Below are positions 17,048 through 25,635 of a DNA stretch of 64,000 nt, piece by piece. The stretch is from RGEC01 sp964475595 (lineage in GTDB: Bacteria > Bacteroidota > Bacteroidia > NS11-12g > UBA955): NCBI GenBank assembly GCA_964475595.1, contig CAYYXG010000014.1:8852-72851 (forward strand), read 5' to 3'. A program made the translations under genes and the position numbers. The stretch's first letter is position 1. Each line of letters opens with the position of its first letter. The notes beneath the pieces were generated by a model, which did not search any database, had not been told where the DNA came from, and saw only the letters and a program-made list of their open reading frames with translations.

Positions 17048-19000
17048 ATGGAAAACAATTGTAAATGGCATTTCGATAAAAGCGGCATTTCGATTACGGG
17101 GCCAAACGACGCAATTCACGAAGTATTCAGAGCCAATCCTTACTATTCTATCGTTCGAGAAGCTGTTCAAAATAGCCTGGATGCCGTTGATAATGAAGAA
17201 GAGCCGGTTAAAGTGGTGTTTGAATTTGATTCTATAGAGAAGCAGTCATATCCAAATTTATTTGCAATAAAAGAACATATCGTGGCCTGTTGGCAATTTC
17301 ATCGTGGAGATGTACAAGCAGAAAAACACTTCAAGCCCATGTCTAATTACATAGACAGACATCATAAAATTAGATTCTTGCGGATTGGAGACTATAATAC
17401 CAAAGGAATGGAGTATTCGACAGTCGACAACAATAGTCCGTTTGTCTCTTTCGTTCGAGGTGAGGGAAAGAGCGCCAAACAAGCAGGATCGGGCGGCTCC
17501 TTTGGCTTTGGTAAAGGAGCGTATTATGTTTTATCACCAATAAAAACCCTGCTGATATCAACCAAAACAAAGGGAGGGAATGTGTTTTTTGAGGGCAGAA
17601 CTAGGTTGGCGACACATCAAATCAATGATGAATTGTTCTCTAGAGATGGATTTTATAATGTAAATTATGTAACACCTGTTTCAACAGAAGCCGACATGCC
17701 AAGGCTATTCATACGAAATGAATCAGGAACAGATGTTTATATCATTGGTTTGATAGAAGCACAAAACAGAAAACAAGAAATAATCAAATCAGTTTTAAAC
17801 AATTTTTGGCTGGCAATACACGATAAGAAATTAGAAGTAGAAATAATTGAAAATGGCGATAGCACGCATATTGCGAAGGACACCCTCGAAAATATGATTG
17901 AATCATATTTTCCGGATATCTTGGAAAAAGGCAAAGCCACTGATATTACAAGTTGGAATCCAAAATCTTACTACAAAGCAGTAAGATATTCCGGGCAAAA
18001 TGAAGATTACCCATATTTTGAGGAGACCCTTCCTAATTTGGGTAATGTAAAATTGTATGTATATCTTGATAAAAGCCTGCCAAACAGGATTGCTTACTTG
18101 AGAAAACCAAGGATGGTTGTTCAAAAGAAAACTATCAATAGTTTAAATGGATATGTGGCGGTTCTGCTTTGTGATAATAATGTGGGAAATGAACTGTTGC
18201 GACAAATGGAAAATTCGGCTCACAACGAGTGGAAAACTGAGAACTGCAGAGATGATACAAACCAATCTAATATTAATCAGGCATACAAAGAACTCAATCA
18301 ATTCATTAATAACAAATTAGAAATGCTTTCCAAAGTTGATGCACAAAGCAGTGTAGCATTTTTAGGCTTGGAGGAGTTTTTGGCAATTCCGGATGATTTG
18401 ATTGAAAAAGACGAAGATTCAAACCTGACGGGAGAGAGTGACAATGAATTTTCAGGAGCAGCCACAAACAGGCCGAACGAAGGTGAAACAGGCATGCAAA
18501 CCACCAATACTTTCGGAAAAGTTCAAATTACACCAACAATCATTAAACCTAATAATATAAAAGAGGACAAAAACATAGAGCAAGCGGAAGATGGAACGGA
18601 AATTATGATGACGGGTGGAGATAACGAATCCGATGGGGGCGATATGCCTGGCCTTGAAGAAGGTGATTCCAAAACTATCGGCATGTCGGGTGATGGCAAT
18701 GAAAATAATCGCGTACCTGTTATTGTGCAATTAAAAATAGCTGCCCAATTTGAGGGTGGCGTATGGTATCATAATCTTATAATTAACGCAGTTAAAAGTA
18801 TTGCAAAAGCTGAAATAGAATTACTGGCAGGTGGAGATAATGAGGATGAAAAAGGAGTAAGTATTGCAACCGCTAATTCTGGTATAATACAAGGAAACAT
18901 TTTAAAGAATGTTCAATTGAACACTGGTAAAAATATTATAAGGGTCAGTTTTAACAACAACATAAAACAGTCATTAAAAATAAAAGCCTATGAACTTTAA
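17048..19000 (+). CDS. GHKL (Hsp90/MutL-type) ATPase linked to the restriction-modification genes
   Basis: This 650-residue protein has the GHKL ATP-binding signatures. The N-box is REAVQNSLDAVD near 40, the G1-like segment is LRIGDYNTKGM near 118 and the G2 glycine loop is GSGGSFGFGKGAYYVLSP near 150. A transducer-like middle follows to about 420, then an acidic low-complexity linker (about 440-555) and a beta-rich C-terminal domain. ATPases of this type occur beside C5-methylase/Vsr sets in bacterial defence islands. The gene overlaps the next one by 11 bases. It is probably an ATP-driven clamp, with DNA or the partner proteins as client. That is inference. Confidence 0.85.
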   Translation: MENNCKWHFDKSGISITGPNDAIHEVFRANPYYSIVREAVQNSLDAVDNEEEPVKVVFEFDSIEKQSYPNLFAIKEHIVACWQFHRGDVQAEKHFKPMSNYIDRHHKIRFLRIGDYNTKGMEYSTVDNNSPFVSFVRGEGKSAKQAGSGGSFGFGKGAYYVLSPIKTLLISTKTKGGNVFFEGRTRLATHQINDELFSRDGFYNVNYVTPVSTEADMPRLFIRNESGTDVYIIGLIEAQNRKQEIIKSVLNNFWLAIHDKKLEVEIIENGDSTHIAKDTLENMIESYFPDILEKGKATDITSWNPKSYYKAVRYSGQNEDYPYFEETLPNLGNVKLYVYLDKSLPNRIAYLRKPRMVVQKKTINSLNGYVAVLLCDNNVGNELLRQMENSAHNEWKTENCRDDTNQSNINQAYKELNQFINNKLEMLSKVDAQSSVAFLGLEEFLAIPDDLIEKDEDSNLTGESDNEFSGAATNRPNEGETGMQTTNTFGKVQITPTIIKPNNIKEDKNIEQAEDGTEIMMTGGDNESDGGDMPGLEEGDSKTIGMSGDGNENNRVPVIVQLKIAAQFEGGVWYHNLIINAVKSIAKAEIELLAGGDNEDEKGVSIATANSGIIQGNILKNVQLNTGKNIIRVSFNNNIKQSLKIKAYEL

Positions 19001-19844
19001 TAACATTTCTTTGCCACATCCGGTTTTAAGATCTAACTATGATGATATTGCAAGTAGGATTGCTTTAGATCCACCTCCAAACATTACCGAAAGCAACAAT
19101 ACCTATTATATTACTGTTACGTGTGAGCATGATAATTCTGATTTACATGAATTGATTAAATCCGAAAAGGCTGAATATTATTGTGAAGTCACATGTTCCC
19201 ATACTCTATACAGGAGCTTTGTAACATCTCAAGATAAAACACTATTCATCGAAATTCCCAAAAAACACCTAAAAGGCAAAGTTGAATTCTCATGCGCATT
19301 ATTAGCAAAATCATCGTTTTCAGAATATCAAAACAGCAATGCTCATCATGATTATACAGGTTTCCGTTTTGAAATCGAATCGGGAGATATATTGGCGTTT
19401 TTCGGTAAATTTACTTTCAATGCTGATATCAGATATGAAAAACTAAAAGCAGTATCTTCCTTTATGGAAGTAGTGGCAAATGAGGATAATAATGTTATTT
19501 ATACAAATGTTAATTTGAACAAAAATAAAATCGAAGTACAATTGCCTATAGAAGATTACAATCTATTTGCAAACGACAGCATATCTAAAGAACCAAAATT
19601 TGCATCCGTCTTTCACTCATCAATTGTATTGAATGCACTGTTGATTGCTTTGTATAAAATTGAACATTTCGAGGATAAATTGTGGGCTAAAACCATTGAA
19701 TACCGACTTAATGAAGAAAATATCTCTTTAGATGAAGACAACATTCCTGAAATTGCCCAAAAGCTTTTGGGAAATCCTTATAAAAGACTTATAGAAGATC
19801 TTCACAATATTACAGTTAATCAACATTCAAGCATCAACGAATAG
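18990..19844 (+). CDS. Hypothetical protein of the GHKL-ATPase operon
   Basis: This 284-residue protein has a beta-rich N-terminal half (for example NTYYITVTCEHDNSDLHELI near 35-55) and a more helical C-terminal half. It lacks a signal peptide and membrane helices. The start ATG lies 11 bases inside the end of the ATPase gene, and the next gene follows after 4 bases, so the three are translated together. I do not recognise a family. Because the ATPase is always the anchor in such sets, this protein is probably its dedicated partner or the adaptor to a target. Confidence 0.8.
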   Translation: MNFNNISLPHPVLRSNYDDIASRIALDPPPNITESNNTYYITVTCEHDNSDLHELIKSEKAEYYCEVTCSHTLYRSFVTSQDKTLFIEIPKKHLKGKVEFSCALLAKSSFSEYQNSNAHHDYTGFRFEIESGDILAFFGKFTFNADIRYEKLKAVSSFMEVVANEDNNVIYTNVNLNKNKIEVQLPIEDYNLFANDSISKEPKFASVFHSSIVLNALLIALYKIEHFEDKLWAKTIEYRLNEENISLDEDNIPEIAQKLLGNPYKRLIEDLHNITVNQHSSINE

Positions 19845-19848
19845 CACT

Positions 19849-20571
19849 ATGAATAAACAACTTGTTTTTAGAGAAAAATACCTTCAAAAACTTAGGGAAG
19901 AGATCAATGTTGAAAGATACCAAAGCAGTGAATTTGTATACGACAGGAAACAAACCCTTATGATGGCCAACATAATCCAACCCCTGGATTTGGTTGGAAA
20001 ACTTAACCACAAAGACGATTTTATTTCCGCTATAGCTATTTATGAAGCATATAAAAATCTAGAACCTATTCAGGCTTCCGATGAACGTTTCTGGGGCTAT
20101 TTGGCACATGTTGATTTATATCAATACATGATTAAACGATGGCCAAAAGTGATTAACATAGAAGAAAGCAATCCGATAAAATATATTAGGGACCACTGGT
20201 TTATGGGCACTACATCACAAGGGAACCTCATGCGTCATTCACTGGCAGGACTATGGTGGTCGGTGCATTTAACAGTTGACGAACAAAGGACAAACAAATA
20301 TGAATTGACTGAAGTTCTATTCAGTAATCAAACACTTAGAACAAGAACACTCGGTAATTACAGGTTATTTAGACATAAAGAAGCTGTAATTGGTTTGCTT
20401 GAATTTTGTAAAGAAAACAAATCTATTTTGAAGAACTTTGATAAGCAGCACCAACAATTAACAGAGCATTTGAATTTAATTGGAGGGGTGAAATTTCTAG
20501 CTTACCGAGATAGAGATTTCTTTAAATTAGAGCTACTTAAGATACTACCCTTATTGAATAAGAGTAGTTAA
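19849..20571 (+). CDS. DUF6339-like protein of the GHKL-ATPase operon
   Basis: This 240-residue helical protein has FWGYLAHVDLYQYMIKRWPK near 85 and RHSLAGLWWSVHLTVDE near 128. The conserved Trp/Tyr and RHSLAGLWW pattern resembles what I remember of DUF6339 proteins, which are often found in defence islands. The assignment is tentative. It follows the preceding gene by 4 bases and is last in the rightward transcript. Its stop is followed by an AT-rich stretch, and the next gene converges on it from the right. Confidence 0.75.
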   Translation: MNKQLVFREKYLQKLREEINVERYQSSEFVYDRKQTLMMANIIQPLDLVGKLNHKDDFISAIAIYEAYKNLEPIQASDERFWGYLAHVDLYQYMIKRWPKVINIEESNPIKYIRDHWFMGTTSQGNLMRHSLAGLWWSVHLTVDEQRTNKYELTEVLFSNQTLRTRTLGNYRLFRHKEAVIGLLEFCKENKSILKNFDKQHQQLTEHLNLIGGVKFLAYRDRDFFKLELLKILPLLNKSS

Positions 20572-20636
20572 TTTTATAAATATTGGATTGTATATAATTA
20601 TATATGTATTCGGAAATGTTACATTGTTCTATATTT

Positions 20637-22133
20637 TTATTTTTTGGATAAAGCAAGGATTCCTTTTTTAATCTTTCCTGTTATTATTCTATTTAGAACA
20701 CCTTCCTTTAAATCTAATATTTTTTGTAAAACCGCTATTACTATATCTTCAACAGAATTCCTTTCATCATAGTAAACATCTGATTCACTAATTTGAGTTA
20801 GACCAGTTTGCCTTATTCTAATTACCGGATGCCCATTAGCTTTTAAAAATTCTGTTTTCTCTATATCTTTTTGTAGCGAATTTTTATGCGTATGAAATGG
20901 ATCATATTCCAATCCCAAGTGTATCTCCGGAATCCAAATATCTATTGAAGGTATGCTGTTCCTAAACTTAAGCCCGCTTATTTTGTAGGGAGAATCAGGT
21001 ATTTGGCTAAAATACATTTGCAAAAGTTTCCTAATTTCTGCTTCAGCTTTTGATGTACCTTGTTTATTCCTTCGCGTTGAGCATTGAGGACATCCCGTTT
21101 TATTTACCCCAGTCCTATTTGCCGGTGTAGCTATCCAGCAGAAACCACAGGTAGGATTCGAACAAATCCAGTTAATCTGCTTACTTGATTTTAACGAAAC
21201 TTTTTCTATTGAATAACCTTTTTTAATATTTGCTTCAGCGTCCCATTCTTCACTTAATAATTTATCAGATGCAACACTCTTTTCAGGACTTGTTATAATA
21301 TTTTTGCAATACGGACAACCTGTTGGCTTGTTCTTTTTAATCCTGTTGTATAAAATAGAATGATATTTGTGTCCAATTGGGCATATCCAATGTAATTCTG
21401 TGGAGCTTAAATTTTTGGCAGTATATTTAAAAGGATTTAGATTGTTTTTTTCAAAGTCCCATTCATTAATTATTAAATCTAAATGTGTTGAAGCAAGACA
21501 ATTTTTTAAAGTAGCCGTTTTATCCCTACATTGGGGACAACCTTCCCTATTACTAGTTCTTTTTCTGACCTCATTTTCCCATTTAAACTGACACACATGA
21601 CATACCCATCCGACCTTTGCTTTACTTCCCGGCAATATATCTTGAGCAGTATTTTTATTTACAAACTCATCATAATCTTTAGCAATCTCAGGATATTCAG
21701 TTTCAAGATTGTATTCCTTTGATGCTAATTTATGGGCACAGTAAGGACATCCCGTAGGTTTAATGCGTGCTCTTGAATTTATTTGTGCTTCCCATTTATG
21801 TTTTAACTTTGTACATTCCCAAGTAACTTTATCCGTGCTTCCCGCAACAACCTCCGAAGGTGATTTTGCATTATCACGAGACCACTCTGAAACTAAATGC
21901 GGATGAGTGGAAGCCAAGCAATTTCTTGTATTTACTCTATGATTTTGACAGTAATGGCAGTCACGCCCCCTAACTAAACGATTATACATACTTGCCTCCC
22001 ATTCATCTCCAAACTTCACGCATTTCCACTTAAATTGCATTCTCGAATCATCCTTATGCTTGAGTGCATCCTCAAATTCAAGGACATTATCATTGGAATA
22101 CTCTAATTTTAAAATATCTAATCTGTTTTGCAT
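20637..22133 (-). CDS. Zinc-ribbon-repeat protein fused to a Vsr/PD-(D/E)XK-like nuclease domain
   Basis: This 498-residue protein contains five tandem units. Each has a W-x-C segment (for example WECTKLKHKW) followed about 15-20 residues later by a CxxC pair (CHYCQN, CPYCAH, CPQCRD, CPYCKN, CPQCST). This matches the DUF4379-type zinc ribbon repeats. The last 150 residues look like a Vsr-like nuclease fold: SKAEAEIRKLLQMYF, then SIDIWIPEIHLGLEYDPFHTH with the acidic and His residues expected of the active site, and HPVIRIRQTGL. The ribbons would read or grip nucleic acid and the C-terminal domain would cut. It sits between the GHKL operon, on which it converges, and an unknown 207-residue gene. 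Confidence 0.85.
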   Translation of the reverse strand: MQNRLDILKLEYSNDNVLEFEDALKHKDDSRMQFKWKCVKFGDEWEASMYNRLVRGRDCHYCQNHRVNTRNCLASTHPHLVSEWSRDNAKSPSEVVAGSTDKVTWECTKLKHKWEAQINSRARIKPTGCPYCAHKLASKEYNLETEYPEIAKDYDEFVNKNTAQDILPGSKAKVGWVCHVCQFKWENEVRKRTSNREGCPQCRDKTATLKNCLASTHLDLIINEWDFEKNNLNPFKYTAKNLSSTELHWICPIGHKYHSILYNRIKKNKPTGCPYCKNIITSPEKSVASDKLLSEEWDAEANIKKGYSIEKVSLKSSKQINWICSNPTCGFCWIATPANRTGVNKTGCPQCSTRRNKQGTSKAEAEIRKLLQMYFSQIPDSPYKISGLKFRNSIPSIDIWIPEIHLGLEYDPFHTHKNSLQKDIEKTEFLKANGHPVIRIRQTGLTQISESDVYYDERNSVEDIVIAVLQKILDLKEGVLNRIITGKIKKGILALSKK

Positions 22134-22163
22134 TTAATATACTATTACTCCACAACAAAATAT

Positions 22164-22787
22164 TTATCTAATCCATAAATTTTTTGTTTCAAATTCCAAT
22201 TTACAGCTCAATATTCGCTGATTTGTCAACCTTTGTATGAAAGATTGAATATTATTATATGTCATTTTATTATCTAATTTTGACCAAGGCACCTTATAGC
22301 CATCAATTATAAATCTTGCCTGTCCCCCAATTATAATTATATTGTTTAAATCCTCCGCGTTATATTTCCGTTTTAGTTCAAGAAGTACAATATTATCAAT
22401 AGGAGCATGAAAATAAGAAAAACTATTAACCAAAAACTTATGTAGTTCATTAAATTTACTATCTTTTTCTGAGTAATAAAAACAGAAATAATACTTAAAT
22501 AATATATTAATGACTTTCTGACTTTGGCCAAATGTTAAATTGCCAATTGTTTGAACTTTTTCAGCAGCAGCGTAAAACCAAACATCAAATTCACCCTGAT
22601 TTTTAAATTTGAATCTAGGATCATATAACTCAGTATATAGAAATTCTTTAATCTCGGTTCTTTGGGCATTTGTGGTACCTCCTCTGTTGGTTCTCTGCAT
22701 GGTGGCAAAAGTTGCTGTAAACCATTTATCTCTATTGAAGGCTTGAAGCCCTATAGTTTCGCAAAAATCAACACAAAACTTTTTCAT
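22164..22787 (-). CDS. Hypothetical protein upstream of the zinc-ribbon nuclease gene
   Basis: This 207-residue protein has no signal peptide or membrane helix. Notable segments are FTATFATMQRTNRGGTTNAQ near 22-42 and FGQSQKVINILFKYYFCFYY near 103-122, giving a mainly helical prediction. It ends about 30 bases before the zinc-ribbon nuclease ATG, so the two probably share a transcript. Upstream of it lies the truncated glycohydrolase copy. I do not recognise the family. A role as partner, immunity protein or regulator of the nuclease is possible from position alone. Confidence 0.75.
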   Translation of the reverse strand: MKKFCVDFCETIGLQAFNRDKWFTATFATMQRTNRGGTTNAQRTEIKEFLYTELYDPRFKFKNQGEFDVWFYAAAEKVQTIGNLTFGQSQKVINILFKYYFCFYYSEKDSKFNELHKFLVNSFSYFHAPIDNIVLLELKRKYNAEDLNNIIIIGGQARFIIDGYKVPWSKLDNKMTYNNIQSFIQRLTNQRILSCKLEFETKNLWIR

Positions 22788-22851
22788 TTAGTTACGTAAT
22801 TCACTAACAAAAATACTAATTATATTGATAAATACAAGTTGCAGACACATC

Positions 22852-23121
22852 CTACCCGCATTCCCGGAACCATTTCACAAAGTTTTGTGCAACGGTATTC
22901 AGGTCAAAATCCTGCGTTAGGGCTTCGGCCAGGCAAAAGGTCATGGAGCTGTCGTCCGACCATGTACCAGGCGGCAGGTTGTATGTACCATAACCGATCA
23001 TATCAGTTACAGGATTTTTTCTTATGGTTTCGCGGCTCTTAAATTCAATGGGCACGCCCAAAGCGTCACCCACGGCTAAGCCAAACAGTACGGATTGAAT
23101 GTGGTGACGAGTGGGATGCAT
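22852..23121 (-). pseudogene. Truncated 5' fragment of an ADP-ribosylglycohydrolase gene
   Basis: The first 84 or so codons closely match the start of the intact gene at 12506-13468, including VGDALGVPIEF and WSDDSSMT. The frame then runs into unrelated sequence (WFRECG) and stops at 22852. The second metal-binding half is missing, so it cannot be active. DNA identity is about 95% over 257 bases and ends sharply at both sides. Confidence 0.9.
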
Positions 23122-23126
23122 ATGAA
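22870..23126. repeat. 257-bp direct repeat, copy B
   Basis: This is the partner of 13217-13473, in the same orientation, gap-free, with 13 mismatches by eye. Seven of the 13 lie in the 30 bases closest to the inner junction (22888-22912), so the outer part is nearly identical. Confidence 0.9.
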
Positions 23127-24432
23127 GCCTTAATAGATTTTATTGCCACTGTTGTTTTTTGATGATATTTATATTCTAGAAAAATTTTGTAACAAACTTG
23201 AGCCTACACAATGAAATTCTTTTTTTATTTTCAAAAATAAACAATCTGTATATCTCATTTAGGCACCCATCCATATACGCCCGAAATAATCCTGACATTA
23301 TTCATCAAAGTATACATTGTTTTCATGATGGTTGCCTAATAAATGGCTCAAGACAATGATAATACAATCATCAACAAACCAAATGTGTGGAAAAATATAA
23401 CACACACATATTGCGCGATTATCTGACGGTATATAACAACCTTCCTTGCCATTATACAATCATTAAACGTTCAATCGTGATTATCGATGTTCTTATACCA
23501 CAAACAATCGCGATGATTAATCATGATATACAAATTTGCTTTGCGATTAATCAGATCAACCATTTCTGCGCCTCCAGATAATCAAGTTCAACATACATTT
23601 TATATGGTCTCGTTCCGCGATTAATATAATTGCATTATTCAGCAATCACGACATATAAACAGCCAATGAGAATGTGTGTGTCAATCATCACATTTAACCG
23701 ACTATCGATAATAATCAATACGGTCTCATTTTACGTTCAATACAATTGCACTCTCAATATATCATAATATATTAACGACAATCCCGACTCAATATACATC
23801 ATACATCTGACATGCCGTCACAATACAATGTTGATTAATCATAAATGGTGTTAAAATCCTGTGAATTCACGGAAATTTATCACAAGCAAAATAGCTGGTT
23901 TATCATTGTCATTTTTCACATTTTGTTTGTTGATAGCATGTTTGTCATAGCTCGTGTTATATCATTGATCATTTATCATTTTATTGATTTATACCAGGCC
24001 CAGAATATTCCAAAAACAAAATGATTGTTGTTTATCATCGTTCATACTTTGATATACATAAACTGTATTATCCGGGAACAGCGAAAAGACCGATTCGATT
24101 ATTTGTTTGTTAGCCGATATATCAAGTTGGATGGTGTATGTTGTTTATTCATCCAATCCTTCCAAAATTACAATGGCTGAATTTGATGATTATCTGAGTA
24201 TCCAACTCAAACCACTATCCCAAAAAATTGATGGTGCGTAAAAGTGGTAAATGGAATAATGACACTTTGAATGTTAACCTTCACGAAATTTTACATTCAT
24301 GTATATAATTTATACGAAACAGAATCTACTGAAAATACCGGCGATGAATGAAAACATATGCTGGTCAAAAAAAGCCATTGAAAAAGCGATCACATCTTTC
24401 TTTGAGAGTATTTCACCAAACCCCTTAAAGTA
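23127..24432. other. 1.3 kb gene-free AT-rich region with degenerate repeats
   Basis: No convincing gene is visible. The sequence is rich in ATTAATC/GATTAAT-like words and holds a degenerate pair about 116 bases apart: GGTCTCGTTCCGCGATTAAT at 23606 and GGTCTCATTTTACGTTCAAT at 23722, each continuing to an AATTGCA word. A short frame at 24299-24433 (44 codons, starting MYIIYTKQNLLKIPAMNENI) ends exactly at the terminator hairpin and may be a remnant. The region could be an element end, a recombination site or a decayed sequence. I cannot decide which. Confidence 0.5.
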
Positions 24433-24465
24433 AAAAAGCCAACTACCCTGGGCAGTTGGCTTTTT
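24433..24465. terminator. Bidirectional rho-independent terminator
   Basis: A perfect 12-base stem AAAAAGCCAACT/AGTTGGCTTTTT with a 9-base loop lies between the end of the leftward excisionase-like gene (24498) and the gene-free region. T-runs flank it on both strands, so it can stop transcription from either side. It most likely closes the integrase operon. Confidence 0.9.
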
Positions 24466-24497
24466 CGAGCTGTTTAGCAAGTTTCTAAAAGGCCTTG

Positions 24498-24686
24498 TCA
24501 GTCGGAATTGCAGGCGCCATCCTGGATGAAGCTATATAAGTCCTCCTCCTTGTACCAAACAGTGGCGGTTCCCTTGGGTTTGTAGTACTTGAGACCCCTT
24601 TTTTTCATTACGTGAAACCAAGTGCGCTTTTTGCCAAGCAATTCCATGGCCTGTTTTTCGGTTAAAAATGTAAATTTTTTGTCCAT
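24498..24686 (-). CDS. Excisionase-type helix-turn-helix DNA-binding protein
   Basis: This 62-residue protein has the compact winged helix of the excisionase/MerR-like HTH_17 family. FLTEKQAMELLGKKRTWFHV forms the helix-turn-helix, followed by a wing (KPKGTATVWYKEEDLYSFI). Such proteins accompany Bacteroidota mobile-element integrases, where they steer excision or regulate the operon. It is last of three leftward genes (integrase, unknown, this) and ends 33 bases before the terminator. Confidence 0.88.
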   Translation of the reverse strand: MDKKFTFLTEKQAMELLGKKRTWFHVMKKRGLKYYKPKGTATVWYKEEDLYSFIQDGACNSD

Positions 24687-24747
24687 AATATTTTATGTTT
24701 ATACCTACAAAACAAAAACCGAAAAGTTCCCGGGAATTTTAAAATGT

Positions 24748-25635
24748 TCATACTTTAACGAATTCGTAGTTAAGCTTACGGATAATTTTTTTTCTTGCGC
24801 CAAGATAGTCACGATTATTGACAAAAGTGGCTATATCGGTTTTGTAATAATTGGGATATATTATATTTATTAACGCAGCATGCTGTTTTAAAAAGTGCCA
24901 TATTTTCCCACTACTATATTTGCAAATAATAGGTTCGGATTTTACAAACCCCAGGCTGTCCAGGAACATAAAATCGATTAGGTGTTCGTCAGAAGGGTTA
25001 TTCATCAGAACGAAATCTTTGAAATTTCTGCAGCGTATAGGTTTGGAAGATTTGACATCGTCCGTAAATGTCTGCCAGGAGGAGCGATCAATTTTGTTGA
25101 TATCAATGTCAGGCATGGTTATTTGCGTCTGCCCCAGATAGCGCAGAAATGTCACATCCGAATCGCTTCTCCATGTTGTCATTTCAAAGTTCCACTGAAA
25201 CTGCTTGAGAAAATTGCCTGTTAGGGTATTAACGGCATTGCGCAAAAGCAAGGATGTGTCAAATTCAAAACCCAGATGACCCAATCGCTCGACCTCGTTA
25301 ATGATGTTATCCAGTGGTGTAAAAAAAGAGCGTAACAAAGGCCTCAGGGGTATTTCCACCATAGTCTGTTTAGCCAGAATGGATTCCTTTACCACCGGAT
25401 TTGTACTTAAACAGGCGAAGGGCAGAATCTCATAGAAAACACAAAAAAGCTTTAACAAATCCGATTTCTCTTCTTCGCTGTCAAACGATTCATGGCCCTT
25501 ATTGGACATAAATTCTTTCAAACGCGTGATATCGGCAAAAACACTGTCAGCATTGTCAAGCAACATGCGCTCTGCCAGACTGACTTTCTCTCTATAATTA
25601 GCCATCATTCGCTGCATTTCAGATTCGTTTGTCAT
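24748..25635 (-). CDS. Hypothetical protein co-transcribed with the integrase
   Basis: This 295-residue soluble, largely helical protein has an N-terminal coiled section (MTNESEMQRMMANYREKVSL). Residues around 200-225 (FKDFVLMNNPSDEHLIDFMF) and the C-terminal YKTDIATFVNNRDYLGARKK are distinctive, but I recognise no family. Its ATG overlaps the stop of the integrase gene by 4 bases (ATGA), showing tight coupling. The Bacteroidota integrase modules I know often carry such an unnamed middle gene. A mobilisation, replication or recombination accessory is possible, but no motif proves it. Confidence 0.8.
   Translation of the reverse strand: MTNESEMQRMMANYREKVSLAERMLLDNADSVFADITRLKEFMSNKGHESFDSEEEKSDLLKLFCVFYEILPFACLSTNPVVKESILAKQTMVEIPLRPLLRSFFTPLDNIINEVERLGHLGFEFDTSLLLRNAVNTLTGNFLKQFQWNFEMTTWRSDSDVTFLRYLGQTQITMPDIDINKIDRSSWQTFTDDVKSSKPIRCRNFKDFVLMNNPSDEHLIDFMFLDSLGFVKSEPIICKYSSGKIWHFLKQHAALINIIYPNYYKTDIATFVNNRDYLGARKKIIRKLNYEFVKV

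Noticed and set aside
23387..23581. 64-codon plus-strand ORF in the gene-free region
   Set aside because: It is a composition-driven open frame across degenerate repeats with no motif.
23603..23757. CRISPR array
   Set aside because: Only two degenerate copies, with different spacers' lengths, no cas genes and no conserved repeat.
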